From NCBI RefSeq assembly GCF_014207235.1, contig NZ_JACHDA010000003.1, positions 434,001 to 498,000 on the forward strand: DNA of 64,000 nucleotides, read 5' to 3'. Source of the stretch: Sphingopyxis sp. JAI128. GTDB lineage: Bacteria; Pseudomonadota; Alphaproteobacteria; Sphingomonadales; Sphingomonadaceae. The notes under the pieces were generated by a model. It made no database searches, was not told the DNA's origin, and worked only from the letters and a program-made list of their open reading frames with translations. Of the stretch, positions 1 through 7,612 are shown piece by piece (the stretch's first letter is position 1; each line of letters starts with the position of its first letter). Made by a program: the position numbers and the translations under genes.

Positions 1-422
1 CACTGGTACGGCGTATTGACGTCGCCGCGGATGTGTACTTCGGGGAAGTTTTCTTCGGTGATGTTCTGAGGACCGCCGATATCTTCGAGCAGTTGTTCCA
101 GCTTCTTTTGCCCGCGTTCGAGCAACTGGCGCGAATCGACCGGGGTCTGGCCCCAATAGACTTCGCAAGCGCTGCTGTCGGCATTGGGCTCGCCATCACC
201 GTCGGTGTCGGCCGAACGGATCGACAGAAGCACGTTTTCGGGCTTCGTCGTCGTCGGTTCGAAGACCACGTCGGGCAGCTTGAGGTTCACCGTTTCCAAC
301 ACCACGGGAACCGTGATGAGGAAGATGATGAGCAACACAAGCATGATGTCCACGAGCGGGGTCGTGTTGATTTCGGACATCGGGGCGTCTTCGCCGCCCT
401 TGTCGCCTACACTCATCGCCAT
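1..422 (-). CDS. exbD: ExbD/TolR biopolymer transport protein, 3' end beyond window
   Basis: Proton-channel partner of ExbB that helps energise TonB in the inner membrane. Reading the minus strand from the ATG at 422 gives 140 codons that stay open to the window edge. The short cytoplasmic N-terminus is followed by the family motif SEINTTPLVDIMLVLLIIF at about residues 16-34, which holds the single transmembrane helix and its conserved aspartate, and then a periplasmic domain. A second in-frame ATG at 416 is an alternative start. The gene follows exbB and tonB on the same strand, so it belongs to their operon; a second exbD may follow outside the window, as is common in sphingomonads. Family identity is clear from the sequence; the C-terminus is not visible. 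Confidence 0.93.
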   Translation of the reverse strand, partial: MAMSVGDKGGEDAPMSEINTTPLVDIMLVLLIIFLITVPVVLETVNLKLPDVVFEPTTTKPENVLLSIRSADTDGDGEPNADSSACEVYWGQTPVDSRQLLERGQKKLEQLLEDIGGPQNITEENFPEVHIRGDVNTPYQ

Positions 423-547
423 AGGATTAGCATCCTGTCACAAAATTTCTGTCACGGACGTCGGATCGGCACGCTTTGCTTGCCTTTCCCTGTCCAGCGG
501 ACCCCGCCCTTCACCATCGAGCGAAAAGCGGGGATCCAGGAGCCAAA

Positions 548-1363
548 TCAGGCCTTCTTCGGAGCCGCAGCCGGGGCGGCAGTCTTGACGACGGTGGTCG
601 AAGCCGGCTTGACTTGGCCGTTCGACATGATCGAGCCGAGAACGTCGTTCGAGAAGATCGACAGACGGCGGGCGATCGCCTTGTTGCGGCTCTGCAGCCA
701 GTTGAACGCGAGCACCGCGGGAACGGCGACGATCAGACCGATGGCGGTCATGATGAGCGCTTCACCGACCGGACCGGCGACGGTGTCGATCGACGCCTGA
801 CCCGACGCACCGATCTTCACGAGTGCGCGGAGAATACCGATAACGGTACCGAACAGACCGATGAACGGTGCGGTCGAACCGACGGTCGCGAGGAAGGCGA
901 GGCCGCCGTTGAGCTTCGAGTTGATGTGGTTCTGCGAACGCTCGAGCGTGCCGTGCATCCAGTCATGGGCTTCGACGGGGTCGGTCAGCTTGTTATGTTC
1001 TTCGTTGGCGCGCAGGCCGTCTTCGACGACCTGGCGGTAGGCGCTGTTCTTTTCGAGCTTCGAAGCGCCATCGGCGAGCGTCGCGGCGCGCCAGAAATTG
1101 GTGTCGACGGCCTTGCCCTGGTTCATCACCTTATTCTGTTCGAACAGCTTGGTGAACAGGATGTAGAGCGTGCCGACGAACATGATCAGCAGGATGAGGA
1201 AGGTCAGCTGCGAAACGATGCCGCCTTCGCACAGCGCGGGGACGAGACCATAGGGGTTCTGGCCTTCTTCCTTCACGCACATGGCGGCGGGCATCAGGGT
1301 GAGGCCCGCGTCGTGAGCGGCGGCCGGCGCCGCAGCGGCGGCATTTGCGATCAGATTAAACAT
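548..1363 (-). CDS. exbB: MotA/TolQ/ExbB proton channel family protein
   Basis: A 271-residue inner-membrane protein that forms the proton channel of the TonB energising complex with ExbD. A transmembrane helix lies near residues 48-71 (ending FVGTLYILF), and the paired C-terminal helices carry the family motif GSTAPFIGLFGTVIGI near residues 162-177 and the segment GEALIMTAIGLIVAVPAV near 200-217. The tail is rich in Ala and Lys. It lies between tonB and exbD on the same strand, with 58 bases to tonB, so the three are read as one operon. An AGAGGGAA ribosome binding site precedes the ATG. It should power the three TonB-dependent receptors encoded in the window, though that pairing is inferred. 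Confidence 0.95.
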   Translation of the reverse strand: MFNLIANAAAAAPAAAHDAGLTLMPAAMCVKEEGQNPYGLVPALCEGGIVSQLTFLILLIMFVGTLYILFTKLFEQNKVMNQGKAVDTNFWRAATLADGASKLEKNSAYRQVVEDGLRANEEHNKLTDPVEAHDWMHGTLERSQNHINSKLNGGLAFLATVGSTAPFIGLFGTVIGILRALVKIGASGQASIDTVAGPVGEALIMTAIGLIVAVPAVLAFNWLQSRNKAIARRLSIFSNDVLGSIMSNGQVKPASTTVVKTAAPAAAPKKA

Positions 1364-1421
1364 ATAGGAAATTCCCTCTCAAAATATTCGATCAATTCGA
1401 GAACAATGTGCCCGGCGCCGA

Positions 1422-2078
1422 TCAGCGCGGGATCGTCCAACGGATGCGATTGCTGTAAGTGCCGCCCGTGGGGTTGCCCGCACGGTCCTTGCCCGGATTG
1501 AACCGGCCGCGGCGCGTGATGAGCTTGCACGTTTCGGCATCGAGGTCGGCATGGCCGCTCGACGACGTGATATCACAATTGGTGATCCGGCCGTCGGCAC
1601 CATAGGTGACGCGGAAACCGGTCGTCCCTTCGCGCTCTTCGCGCATGGCGCGCGCCGGATAGTCGTCGTTCGTCGCCCAGCGCCCCGGGTTGCCCCGCGG
1701 CGAACCGGATGCGCTGAGATCGGGCGCCGGCGGCGGCGCCGGCGGTGCCGGCGGCGTATAGACGGGCGGGGGCGGCGTCGGCGGCGCCTTCGGCACCGAC
1801 TGGACCGTATTGGTCGTGACCGGCGGCGGAATCGGCGACGGCGGCGTCACGACCGGCGGCGGCGGCGGCAACTTGTTATCCGGCGGCGGCGGCGGCGGCG
1901 GCTCCTCCGGCGGCGGCGGCTCTTCCACGTCCACCACGTCCAATTTTTCGGCAATTTTCTTGACGATACTGATATTCAAGCCGTTGACCAGGCCATAGCC
2001 CAGAACCGCTGTAAGCAGACCAACCAAGACAATCGCCACTACCCTGTTTTTAGGGTCGACATTATCACCATAAGCCAT
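1422..2078 (-). CDS. tonB: Energy transducer TonB
   Basis: A 218-residue TonB protein that spans the periplasm and passes proton-motive energy to outer-membrane receptors. One transmembrane helix sits near residues 13-33 (VVAIVLVGLLTAVLGYGLV). A long proline-rich stretch runs from about 50 to 120, with runs of Glu-Pro and then Pro alone. The C-terminal TonB domain (about 125-218) shows DDYPARAMREEREGTTGFRV and the ending RIRWTIPR. It is the first gene of the tonB-exbB-exbD operon. No gene lies in the 270 bases upstream, which should hold the promoter, but I could not assign -35 and -10 boxes. Confidence 0.95.
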   Translation of the reverse strand: MAYGDNVDPKNRVVAIVLVGLLTAVLGYGLVNGLNISIVKKIAEKLDVVDVEEPPPPEEPPPPPPPDNKLPPPPPVVTPPSPIPPPVTTNTVQSVPKAPPTPPPPVYTPPAPPAPPPAPDLSASGSPRGNPGRWATNDDYPARAMREEREGTTGFRVTYGADGRITNCDITSSSGHADLDAETCKLITRRGRFNPGKDRAGNPTGGTYSNRIRWTIPR

Positions 2079-2348
2079 TCAGGGACGACGCTCCTTGCTA
2101 GATCATCCTGACACCAATTCCCTGCCGACGGGTTCGGTTGCCAAATGCCCGGATGATTTCCGATGCGTTGTGCGAGACCCGACGGCGCTGCATCCGGCTT
2201 ATTATGTTTTTGCCGGACACTTCGGGCCCGTCCTATCGCGGTGGCGGCACATTCGCAAACCCTTTATCAGCGGTTAATGTGCCATGTCCCATGATAGGGA
2301 TTTGGGCGCCGATAACGGTGTCATAGACAGACGGAAAGTGGATCGATC

Positions 2349-3227
2349 ATGCGCCTCCCCCACCCCGCCCCCCTTGCCGGCCTCCTGGCCCTGAGCCTAG
2401 GGATTCCTGAAGTTTCGGCGATGCAGCCGGCCACGCCCCCCTCCGCGGCAACCCCCTATAGCTATGCCGACATCGCCGATCTGGCGACCGCCGCACCGAT
2501 CGCGCTGCACGCCCGCATATATGAGGCGATCGCGCTGAAACCCGATCGCGCGCCCGGCGTCGCGGCGGGCTTTGCCCGATTCTATGTCGAGGCCGACGTC
2601 GTCAGCCTGATTCGCGGCGCGGGCCCGCTCGCCTCGCGAATCTCCTATCTGGTCGACCTGCCACTCGACGCCAAAGGCAAACCGCCGAAGCTGAAGAAGA
2701 AACAGCCCGTCCTGCTGTTCGCCCGCCCTGTCCCGGGTGCCGCGGCGGGTAGCAGCAGCACCGGCAGCGTCCAGCTGATCGCCCCCGACGCGCAATTGTC
2801 GTGGGATCCGGCGACCGAGGCACAGCTGCGCGCGGTGCTGACCGAAGCGGTCAAGCCCGGCGCGCCCGCCGAAATCACCGGCATCGCCAACGGATTCCAT
2901 GTTCCCGGAACGCTGCCCGGCGAAGGCGAGACGCAGCTATTCCTCAACACGCGGACGGGCGATCCGGTATCGATTACCGTGCTGACCGCCGCCGACGGAT
3001 CGCGGCGCTGGTCCGCCGCGTTTGGCGAGATCGTCGATGGCGCGTCGGTGCCGGCGCGCGACACGCTTGCCTGGTATCGGCTCGCGTGCGGCCTTCCCCG
3101 GCAATTGCCGCTGGGCAAGCTGGCGGGCACCGCGCCCGAGGATCGCCGCAAGGCGGCCGCCGACTATGCCGTCGTCCTTGGCGCGCTCGGCGAATGCACG
3201 CGGACGCGCAACCCCCCGGTCGATTGA
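2349..3227 (+). CDS. Secreted protein of unknown function
   Basis: A 292-residue protein I do not recognise. The N-terminus looks like a Sec signal peptide (MRLPHPAPLAGLLALSLGIPEVSA, residues 1-24), so it is probably periplasmic. The body contains a lysine-rich KLKKKQPVLLFARPV stretch near residue 118, and two cysteines late in the chain that could form a disulfide. There is no transmembrane helix after the signal. Codon use matches the neighbours, and the ATG at 2349 places the signal peptide correctly. The next gene is hom on the same strand, 151 bases downstream. It resembles lineage-restricted sphingomonad hypotheticals; no function is claimed. Confidence 0.72.
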   Translation: MRLPHPAPLAGLLALSLGIPEVSAMQPATPPSAATPYSYADIADLATAAPIALHARIYEAIALKPDRAPGVAAGFARFYVEADVVSLIRGAGPLASRISYLVDLPLDAKGKPPKLKKKQPVLLFARPVPGAAAGSSSTGSVQLIAPDAQLSWDPATEAQLRAVLTEAVKPGAPAEITGIANGFHVPGTLPGEGETQLFLNTRTGDPVSITVLTAADGSRRWSAAFGEIVDGASVPARDTLAWYRLACGLPRQLPLGKLAGTAPEDRRKAAADYAVVLGALGECTRTRNPPVD

Positions 3228-3378
3228 TTATTCTCCGACTGACGCCGGAGGGGGCACCAGCCCGCACGTTTTCGCGCAGAAAAAACAGAAAAGCGTCCTT
3301 GTTTCGCCGGCAAAAGCCGATAGGGCGCTCGCGACGGCGGAGCGCGGCTCCGCCCCTGCCCCACACGGAGTCCCTGCC

Positions 3379-4710
3379 ATGTCGCCCCATATCGCCCCGA
3401 CCGCCCCCCGCCCGCCGCTGCGCGTCGCGCTTGCGGGGATCGGCGTCGTCGGCGGCGGCGTCGTCCGGCTGCTCGAAGCGAACCGCGACCTGATCGCGCG
3501 GCGCGCGGGGCGCCCGATCGAGATCGTCGCGCTGTCGGCGCGCGACCGGCACAAGGATCGCGGCATCGACCTTTCGCGCTATCGCTGGGAAGACGACATG
3601 GACGCGCTGGTCGTCGCGGGCGACGTCGATGTCGTCGTCGAGATGATCGGCGGCGCCGACGGCCCGGCGTTGACGCTGGCGCGTCATACGCTCGCCGCGG
3701 GTAAGGCGCTCGTCACCGCCAACAAGGCGATGATTGCGCATCACGGGCTCGACCTCGCACGGATCGCCGAGGAAAAGGACACACCGCTGAAATATGAAGC
3801 GGCGGTTGCGGGCGGCATTCCCGTCATCAAGGCGATCCGCGAAGGCGCGTCGGCAAACCAGATCGCGCGCGTCTATGGCATCCTCAACGGCACCTGCAAT
3901 TATATCCTGACGCAAATGGAGCGCAGCGGCGCGAGCTTCGCCGATGCGCTCGCCGCGGCGCAGGCGGAGGGTTATGCCGAGGCCGATCCGACCTTCGACG
4001 TCGACGGGATCGACGCCGCGCACAAGCTGTCGATCCTTGCCGCGCTGTGCTTCGGGACGAAACTCGACATCGGCGCGGTGAATGCGAACGGCATCCGGAA
4101 CCTGATTGCCGCGGACATTCGCGAGGCCGAAGCCCTGGGCCACCGCGTTCGCCTGATCGGCATGGCTGAACGCGATGGCGCCGACGCCGACGGCGGCCTT
4201 TACCAGCATGTCCAGCCGTGCCTCGTCCCCGCCGACCATCCGCTCGCCTATGTTCCCGGTGCCTTGAACGCGGTGGTCGCCGAGGGCAATTTCGTCGGCC
4301 GCCTGTTCTTCGAGGGCGCTGGCGCTGGCGCCGGGCCGACCGCCTCGGCCATCGTCGCCGACATCATCGATATCGCGCGCGACGAATATGGCCCTGCCTT
4401 CGCGATGCCGGTCGAAGCGCTCGACGACGCCCCCGCCGCCGATGCCGGCGCGCGCGTCGGCAAACATTATGTCCGCCTGATCGTCGAGGACCGCATCGGC
4501 GTGCTCGCCGAGATCGCGGCGGCGATGCGCGACGCGGGGGTGTCGATCGAAAGCTTCATCCAGCGCGGCGCCGACGACGAAGACGGCGTCGTCATCGCGC
4601 TCGTCACCCACGAGGGGCCGGCACGCGCAATCCACGCCGCGCTCGCCACCCTCGCGGCGTCGGACCATGTCGTCGGCGCGCCGATGCACATGCCGATCCT
4701 CGCCTTGTAG
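3379..4710 (+). CDS. hom: Homoserine dehydrogenase with C-terminal ACT domain
   Basis: Reduces aspartate semialdehyde to homoserine with NAD(P)H, the branch step to threonine and methionine. The 443-residue product has an N-terminal Rossmann fold with VALAGIGVVGGGVVRLL (about 16-32), the family signature AAVAGGIPVIKAIREG (about 140-155) with GILNGTCNYI shortly after, and an ACT domain from about residue 370 (HYVRLIVEDRIGVLAEIA) that usually gives threonine feedback control. The frame is open further upstream, but the ATG at 3379 gives the normal family length and starts just before the Rossmann fold. It is a stand-alone enzyme, not fused to aspartokinase. Confidence 0.95.
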   Translation: MSPHIAPTAPRPPLRVALAGIGVVGGGVVRLLEANRDLIARRAGRPIEIVALSARDRHKDRGIDLSRYRWEDDMDALVVAGDVDVVVEMIGGADGPALTLARHTLAAGKALVTANKAMIAHHGLDLARIAEEKDTPLKYEAAVAGGIPVIKAIREGASANQIARVYGILNGTCNYILTQMERSGASFADALAAAQAEGYAEADPTFDVDGIDAAHKLSILAALCFGTKLDIGAVNANGIRNLIAADIREAEALGHRVRLIGMAERDGADADGGLYQHVQPCLVPADHPLAYVPGALNAVVAEGNFVGRLFFEGAGAGAGPTASAIVADIIDIARDEYGPAFAMPVEALDDAPAADAGARVGKHYVRLIVEDRIGVLAEIAAAMRDAGVSIESFIQRGADDEDGVVIALVTHEGPARAIHAALATLAASDHVVGAPMHMPILAL

Positions 4711-4907
4711 CGGCCGCTTGAAATCGTGCGCGCCGCTGTTCCCCCGGTGAAGGGGAACCGGGGGGGGCATCAGGCGCGGGCTGGCCGAGGCGCGGATGCT
4801 GGCGAGCGAGCATCGGCAAACCGCGCTCGCTTATACGGCGCTTGGCGACCTGTTTCCCCTATCTGTTGCTGTCGAGCGAGCCGATCTTCAATCTGCGCAC
4901 GGAAATC

Positions 4908-5222
4908 ATGTACGGGATGGTCGCGGGCGCGGCCTATCTGATCGTCCTTGTCCTGATCTATTTGGGCGTCGGCCTGCTCGTGAGCCTGCCGATCCTGCTG
5001 ACGATCGGCGTCGTCTTCGGCCTCGCGCTCGGCGGGCTGATCCTTGTGCACGGAGCCGTCATCTGGGAAAATGCACAAGCTCCGGGCACCGCGCTCGAAA
5101 TCGCGATGAGTTTCGCATGGGTCCTGCTGTTCGCTGCCTATTTCCTCGCAAAGATATTCGTCCCCGCGGGGCTGTACCGCGCCGCGCGGCCCGCCGCCGC
5201 GCCGGCCGAGGTGTTCGCCTAG
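4908..5222 (+). CDS. Small integral membrane protein, unknown function
   Basis: A 104-residue hydrophobic protein with about three predicted transmembrane helices: VAGAAYLIVLVLIYLGVGLL, then PILLTIGVVFGLALGGLIL, and near the C-terminus FAWVLLFAAYFLAKIF. I chose the ATG at 4908 because the first helix follows it directly; an ATG at 4842 would add 22 less convincing residues. The ribosome binding site is weak. The stop codon shares CTAG with the stop of the convergent gene at 5219-5686. Codon bias and hydrophobicity favour a real gene, but no family was recognised. Confidence 0.55.
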   Translation: MYGMVAGAAYLIVLVLIYLGVGLLVSLPILLTIGVVFGLALGGLILVHGAVIWENAQAPGTALEIAMSFAWVLLFAAYFLAKIFVPAGLYRAARPAAAPAEVFA

Positions 5223-5686
5223 GGCTCGTCGGCGGCCGGCGGCGGATTGCCCGTTTCAGGATCGGTGCGCTCCTTCGCCATTTCGTAGAGCGCATTATAT
5301 TCGGGACCCGGCGCATAGCGCCCACCGAGTGACATCCAGTTGTGCGGCAATTTGTCGAGCGGCGTGGGATTGAGTTTCGGCGCGTCGGGAATCGCGGTCT
5401 TTGTGGACCGCCCCACGCCCGCGATCGCGCGCAGTTCGGGCGACAAGCGATGGCGTTCGGTATCGGTGCCGCACACAGTAATCGACCCGTCGTCGGCGGG
5501 GCGGCAGCGCCGGATCGGGTCGACCAGTTCCTTGGCGTTGGCGACGGCGGTTTCCGCGTCGCGCGCCGGTTTCGGCGCGGGGGGCCCCTGAACCTGTGCG
5601 CCGGCCGTCACGGCCAAGACGCTCGACAGGACGACAGCGACCCCGAATCGGGCGAAGTATTCTCGACAAGCGGCGCGGGCGACCAT
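5219..5686 (-). CDS. Small exported protein, unknown function
   Basis: A 155-residue protein on the minus strand with a likely signal peptide (VAVVLSSVLAVTAGAQ, cleavage near residue 31). The mature part is proline- and charge-rich and carries two cysteines in a CRPADDGSITVCG segment, a plausible disulfide pair; similar short CR..DG.I.VCG segments occur in several sphingomonad exported hypotheticals. It runs towards the membrane-protein gene and overlaps it by four bases at the stop codons (CTAG). It is divergent from glpX, whose start lies 60 bases away. No function can be given. Confidence 0.65.
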   Translation of the reverse strand: MVARAACREYFARFGVAVVLSSVLAVTAGAQVQGPPAPKPARDAETAVANAKELVDPIRRCRPADDGSITVCGTDTERHRLSPELRAIAGVGRSTKTAIPDAPKLNPTPLDKLPHNWMSLGGRYAPGPEYNALYEMAKERTDPETGNPPPAADEP

Positions 5687-5746
5687 ATGGCGCGCACCAT
5701 GCCCGACCGGGGCGACAAGGCAAGATCAAAGACGGAGAGTGCGGAC

Positions 5747-6715
5747 ATGACGAATAGCAGCAACCTCGACCGGGTGCTCGTGCTCGAGATGGTGCGCGTC
5801 ACCGAAGCCGCGGCAATCGCCGCCGCCAAGCTGATCGGCCGCGGCGATGAGAAAGCCGCCGACGCGGCCGCGGTCGAAGCGATGCGCACGGCATTCAACA
5901 CACTTTATATGGACGGCACGATCGTGATCGGCGAAGGCGAGCGCGACGAGGCGCCGATGCTCTATATCGGCGAGAAGGTCGGCAATGCCCCCGGCAAGGG
6001 CCCCAAGATCGATATTGCGGTCGACCCGCTGGAAGGCACGACGATCACTGCCAAGGCCGGGCCCAATGCGCTTGCAGTGCTCGCGATTGCGGAGGAAGGC
6101 TGCCTGCTCAACGCCCCCGACGTCTATATGGACAAGTTGGCGGTCGGCGCCGGATATTCGCCGGGCGTGGTCAATTTCGACAAGAGCGTACGCGAGAATG
6201 TCGAAGCGGTGGCGCGCGAAAAGGGCTGCAAGCCCGAACAGGTCATCGTCTGCGTGCTCGACCGCCCGCGCCACGAGGCGATCATCGCCGAACTGCGTGA
6301 GCTGGGCTGCGGCGTCGCGCTGATCCCCGACGGCGATGTCGCCGGGGTGATCGCAACGACCAACCCCGAAACCAATATCGACATCTATATGGGCAGCGGC
6401 GGCGCGCCCGAAGGCGTGCTCGCCGCGGCGGCGCTGCGCTGCGTCGGCGGCCAGTTCAAGGGCCGCCTGTTGTTCCGCAACGACGACGAGCGGCTGCGCG
6501 CGAAAAAATGGGGTATCGAGGATCTCGACCGCGTATACGACCTCGAAGATCTGGCCAAGGGCGATGTGATCTTCGCCGCGACCGGCGTCACCGACGGGTC
6601 GCTGCTGCGCGGCGTCAAGCGGCGCCGCGACGGTGTGATGACGACCGAGACGGTCGTGATGCGCGCCTCGTCGGGCACGGTGCGCTGGGTACGCGGGGAG
6701 CATCGGTCGCATTGA
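5747..6715 (+). CDS. glpX: Class II fructose-1,6-bisphosphatase (GlpX)
   Basis: Hydrolyses fructose 1,6-bisphosphate to fructose 6-phosphate in gluconeogenesis. The 322-residue product matches GlpX length. Visible motifs are GTIVIGEGERDEAPMLYIGE (about residues 57-76), the phosphatase signature DPLEGTTITAKAGPNAL near residues 94-110, and MGSGGAPEGVLAAAALRC near 215-232. The frame is open from far upstream, but the ATG at 5747 has GGAG a few bases before it and gives the family N-terminus MTNSSNLDRVLVLEMVRVTE. It follows hom in the same direction, separated by two small genes. Confidence 0.95.
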   Translation: MTNSSNLDRVLVLEMVRVTEAAAIAAAKLIGRGDEKAADAAAVEAMRTAFNTLYMDGTIVIGEGERDEAPMLYIGEKVGNAPGKGPKIDIAVDPLEGTTITAKAGPNALAVLAIAEEGCLLNAPDVYMDKLAVGAGYSPGVVNFDKSVRENVEAVAREKGCKPEQVIVCVLDRPRHEAIIAELRELGCGVALIPDGDVAGVIATTNPETNIDIYMGSGGAPEGVLAAAALRCVGGQFKGRLLFRNDDERLRAKKWGIEDLDRVYDLEDLAKGDVIFAATGVTDGSLLRGVKRRRDGVMTTETVVMRASSGTVRWVRGEHRSH

Positions 6716-6754
6716 CGGCTTTCGACCGGTAGTTGCCATAAACCCCCCTGTTGC

Positions 6755-6861
6755 AAAGCCGTGGGGAGGGGGACCGCCGCGAAGCGGTGGTGGAGGGGCT
6801 GCGACGGTGTGCCATTGGCCCCTCCGTCAGCGTTTCGCGCTGCCACCTCCCCATGGCTGCG
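6755..6861. repeat. Long imperfect palindromic intergenic element
   Basis: Two arms, about 6761-6799 (GTGGGGAGGGGGACCGC start) and about 6826-6855, are imperfect reverse complements and surround the motif GCGAAGCGG. The transcript could fold into a long hairpin just after glpX. It lies directly left of a second, different palindrome (6884-6960). The layout looks like a dispersed REP/MITE-like element and may also help end glpX transcription. Confidence 0.6.
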
Positions 6862-6883
6862 CCACAGGGAGGATATTCCACGC

Positions 6884-6960
6884 CTCGTCATCCCGGACTT
6901 GATCCGGGATCCATCGCGGCGTCGAAGTCATGGACCCCGGATCAAGTCCGGGGTGACGAG
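6884..6960. repeat. REP-like inverted repeat (CCCGGACTTGATCCGGG type)
   Basis: The left arm (6884-6913) contains GTCATCCCGGACTTGATCC and the right arm (6931-6960) its near-exact reverse complement, GGATCAAGTCCGGGGTGACG, with 17 bases between. Each arm also holds an inner CCGGA..TCCGG palindrome. This sequence type is a familiar dispersed repeat in alphaproteobacterial genomes. With the element at 6755-6861 it fills most of the 311 bases between glpX and the flavodoxin-like gene; no gene was seen there. Confidence 0.8.
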
Positions 6961-7026
6961 GGGGGCTGACTGTGACGGCTAACAGCCCCAAGCCGCCGGT
7001 GACCGCTTAACCGGCCCGCGCACCAT

Positions 7027-7515
7027 TCAGAAAATGCCCGCCGCGATGCCCTGGGCCAGCGCGGCGCCAAGGTCGCGCGCTTCGGCGAGTCTGTCTTCGG
7101 CGATCGTCTTGGGCGCGAGGATCGCTTCGGGGGTCTGGGCGGCGGTATTCACGATCAGCGGGTCCGCGACACGCTTCAGCCGCCAGCCGGTCGCGATGCG
7201 GTCGATCTGGCGCTGGGCGTTCTCGCCGTCGGACCCCGCGCAGATGATCGTGGCATAGGGGCGCCCCTCGAGTTTCCCCAGACACGGATAATAGCAGCGA
7301 TCGAACATCTCCTTCATCGCGCCCGACAGCGCGGCAAGATTTTCGGGGCCGACGAAGAGGTAGCCCGCCGCCGCGAGCAGCGCGTCGGGCGTGACATCGG
7401 CCGCCGCGACAAGCTGTGCGCCCGTCCCCGCGCCCTCGCCAGCGGCGCGCCCTAGTGCTTCGCTGCCGCCGGTACGGCTGTGCCAAATGATAAGCAGTTT
7501 ACAATCTGTGGGCAT
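7027..7515 (-). CDS. Flavodoxin-like / NAD(P)H-dependent oxidoreductase family protein
   Basis: A 162-residue protein with a flavodoxin-type fold: a first beta strand LLIIWHSRTGGSEALGRAA (about 7-25), where SRTGGSE matches the FMN phosphate-binding loop of flavodoxins, then GYLFVGPENLAALSGAMKEMFDRCY (about 53-77) and ATIICAGSDGENAQRQI (about 90-106). It probably binds FMN and moves electrons or reduces small quinone-like substrates. The start is uncertain: ATGs at 7515 and 7530 both fit, and the frame continues further upstream. I chose 7515 because the core begins at once. It is divergent from the alkyl-sulfatase-like gene. Confidence 0.75.
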   Translation of the reverse strand: MPTDCKLLIIWHSRTGGSEALGRAAGEGAGTGAQLVAAADVTPDALLAAAGYLFVGPENLAALSGAMKEMFDRCYYPCLGKLEGRPYATIICAGSDGENAQRQIDRIATGWRLKRVADPLIVNTAAQTPEAILAPKTIAEDRLAEARDLGAALAQGIAAGIF

Positions 7516-7612
7516 AAAATGGGGCAACATCGGACAGGGTGAACGGCGTCGGGACTTGCCAAGGGGGAAGGCAAGGCGCAACCCCGGTACATAATGAAAA
7601 TGGGGATGAGCG

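Noticed and set aside
1810..1998. A short plus-strand frame rich in Gly and Ser
   Set aside because: It is the antisense of the proline-rich linker of TonB.
2974..4770. A 598-codon minus-strand frame over hom
   Set aside because: It is opposite a clear homoserine dehydrogenase and has no recognisable domain.
6531..6540. A GTATAC match (GCGTATACGA) resembling the predicted operator
   Set aside because: It lies inside the glpX coding sequence, spanning Arg-Val-Tyr codons, with no promoter context.
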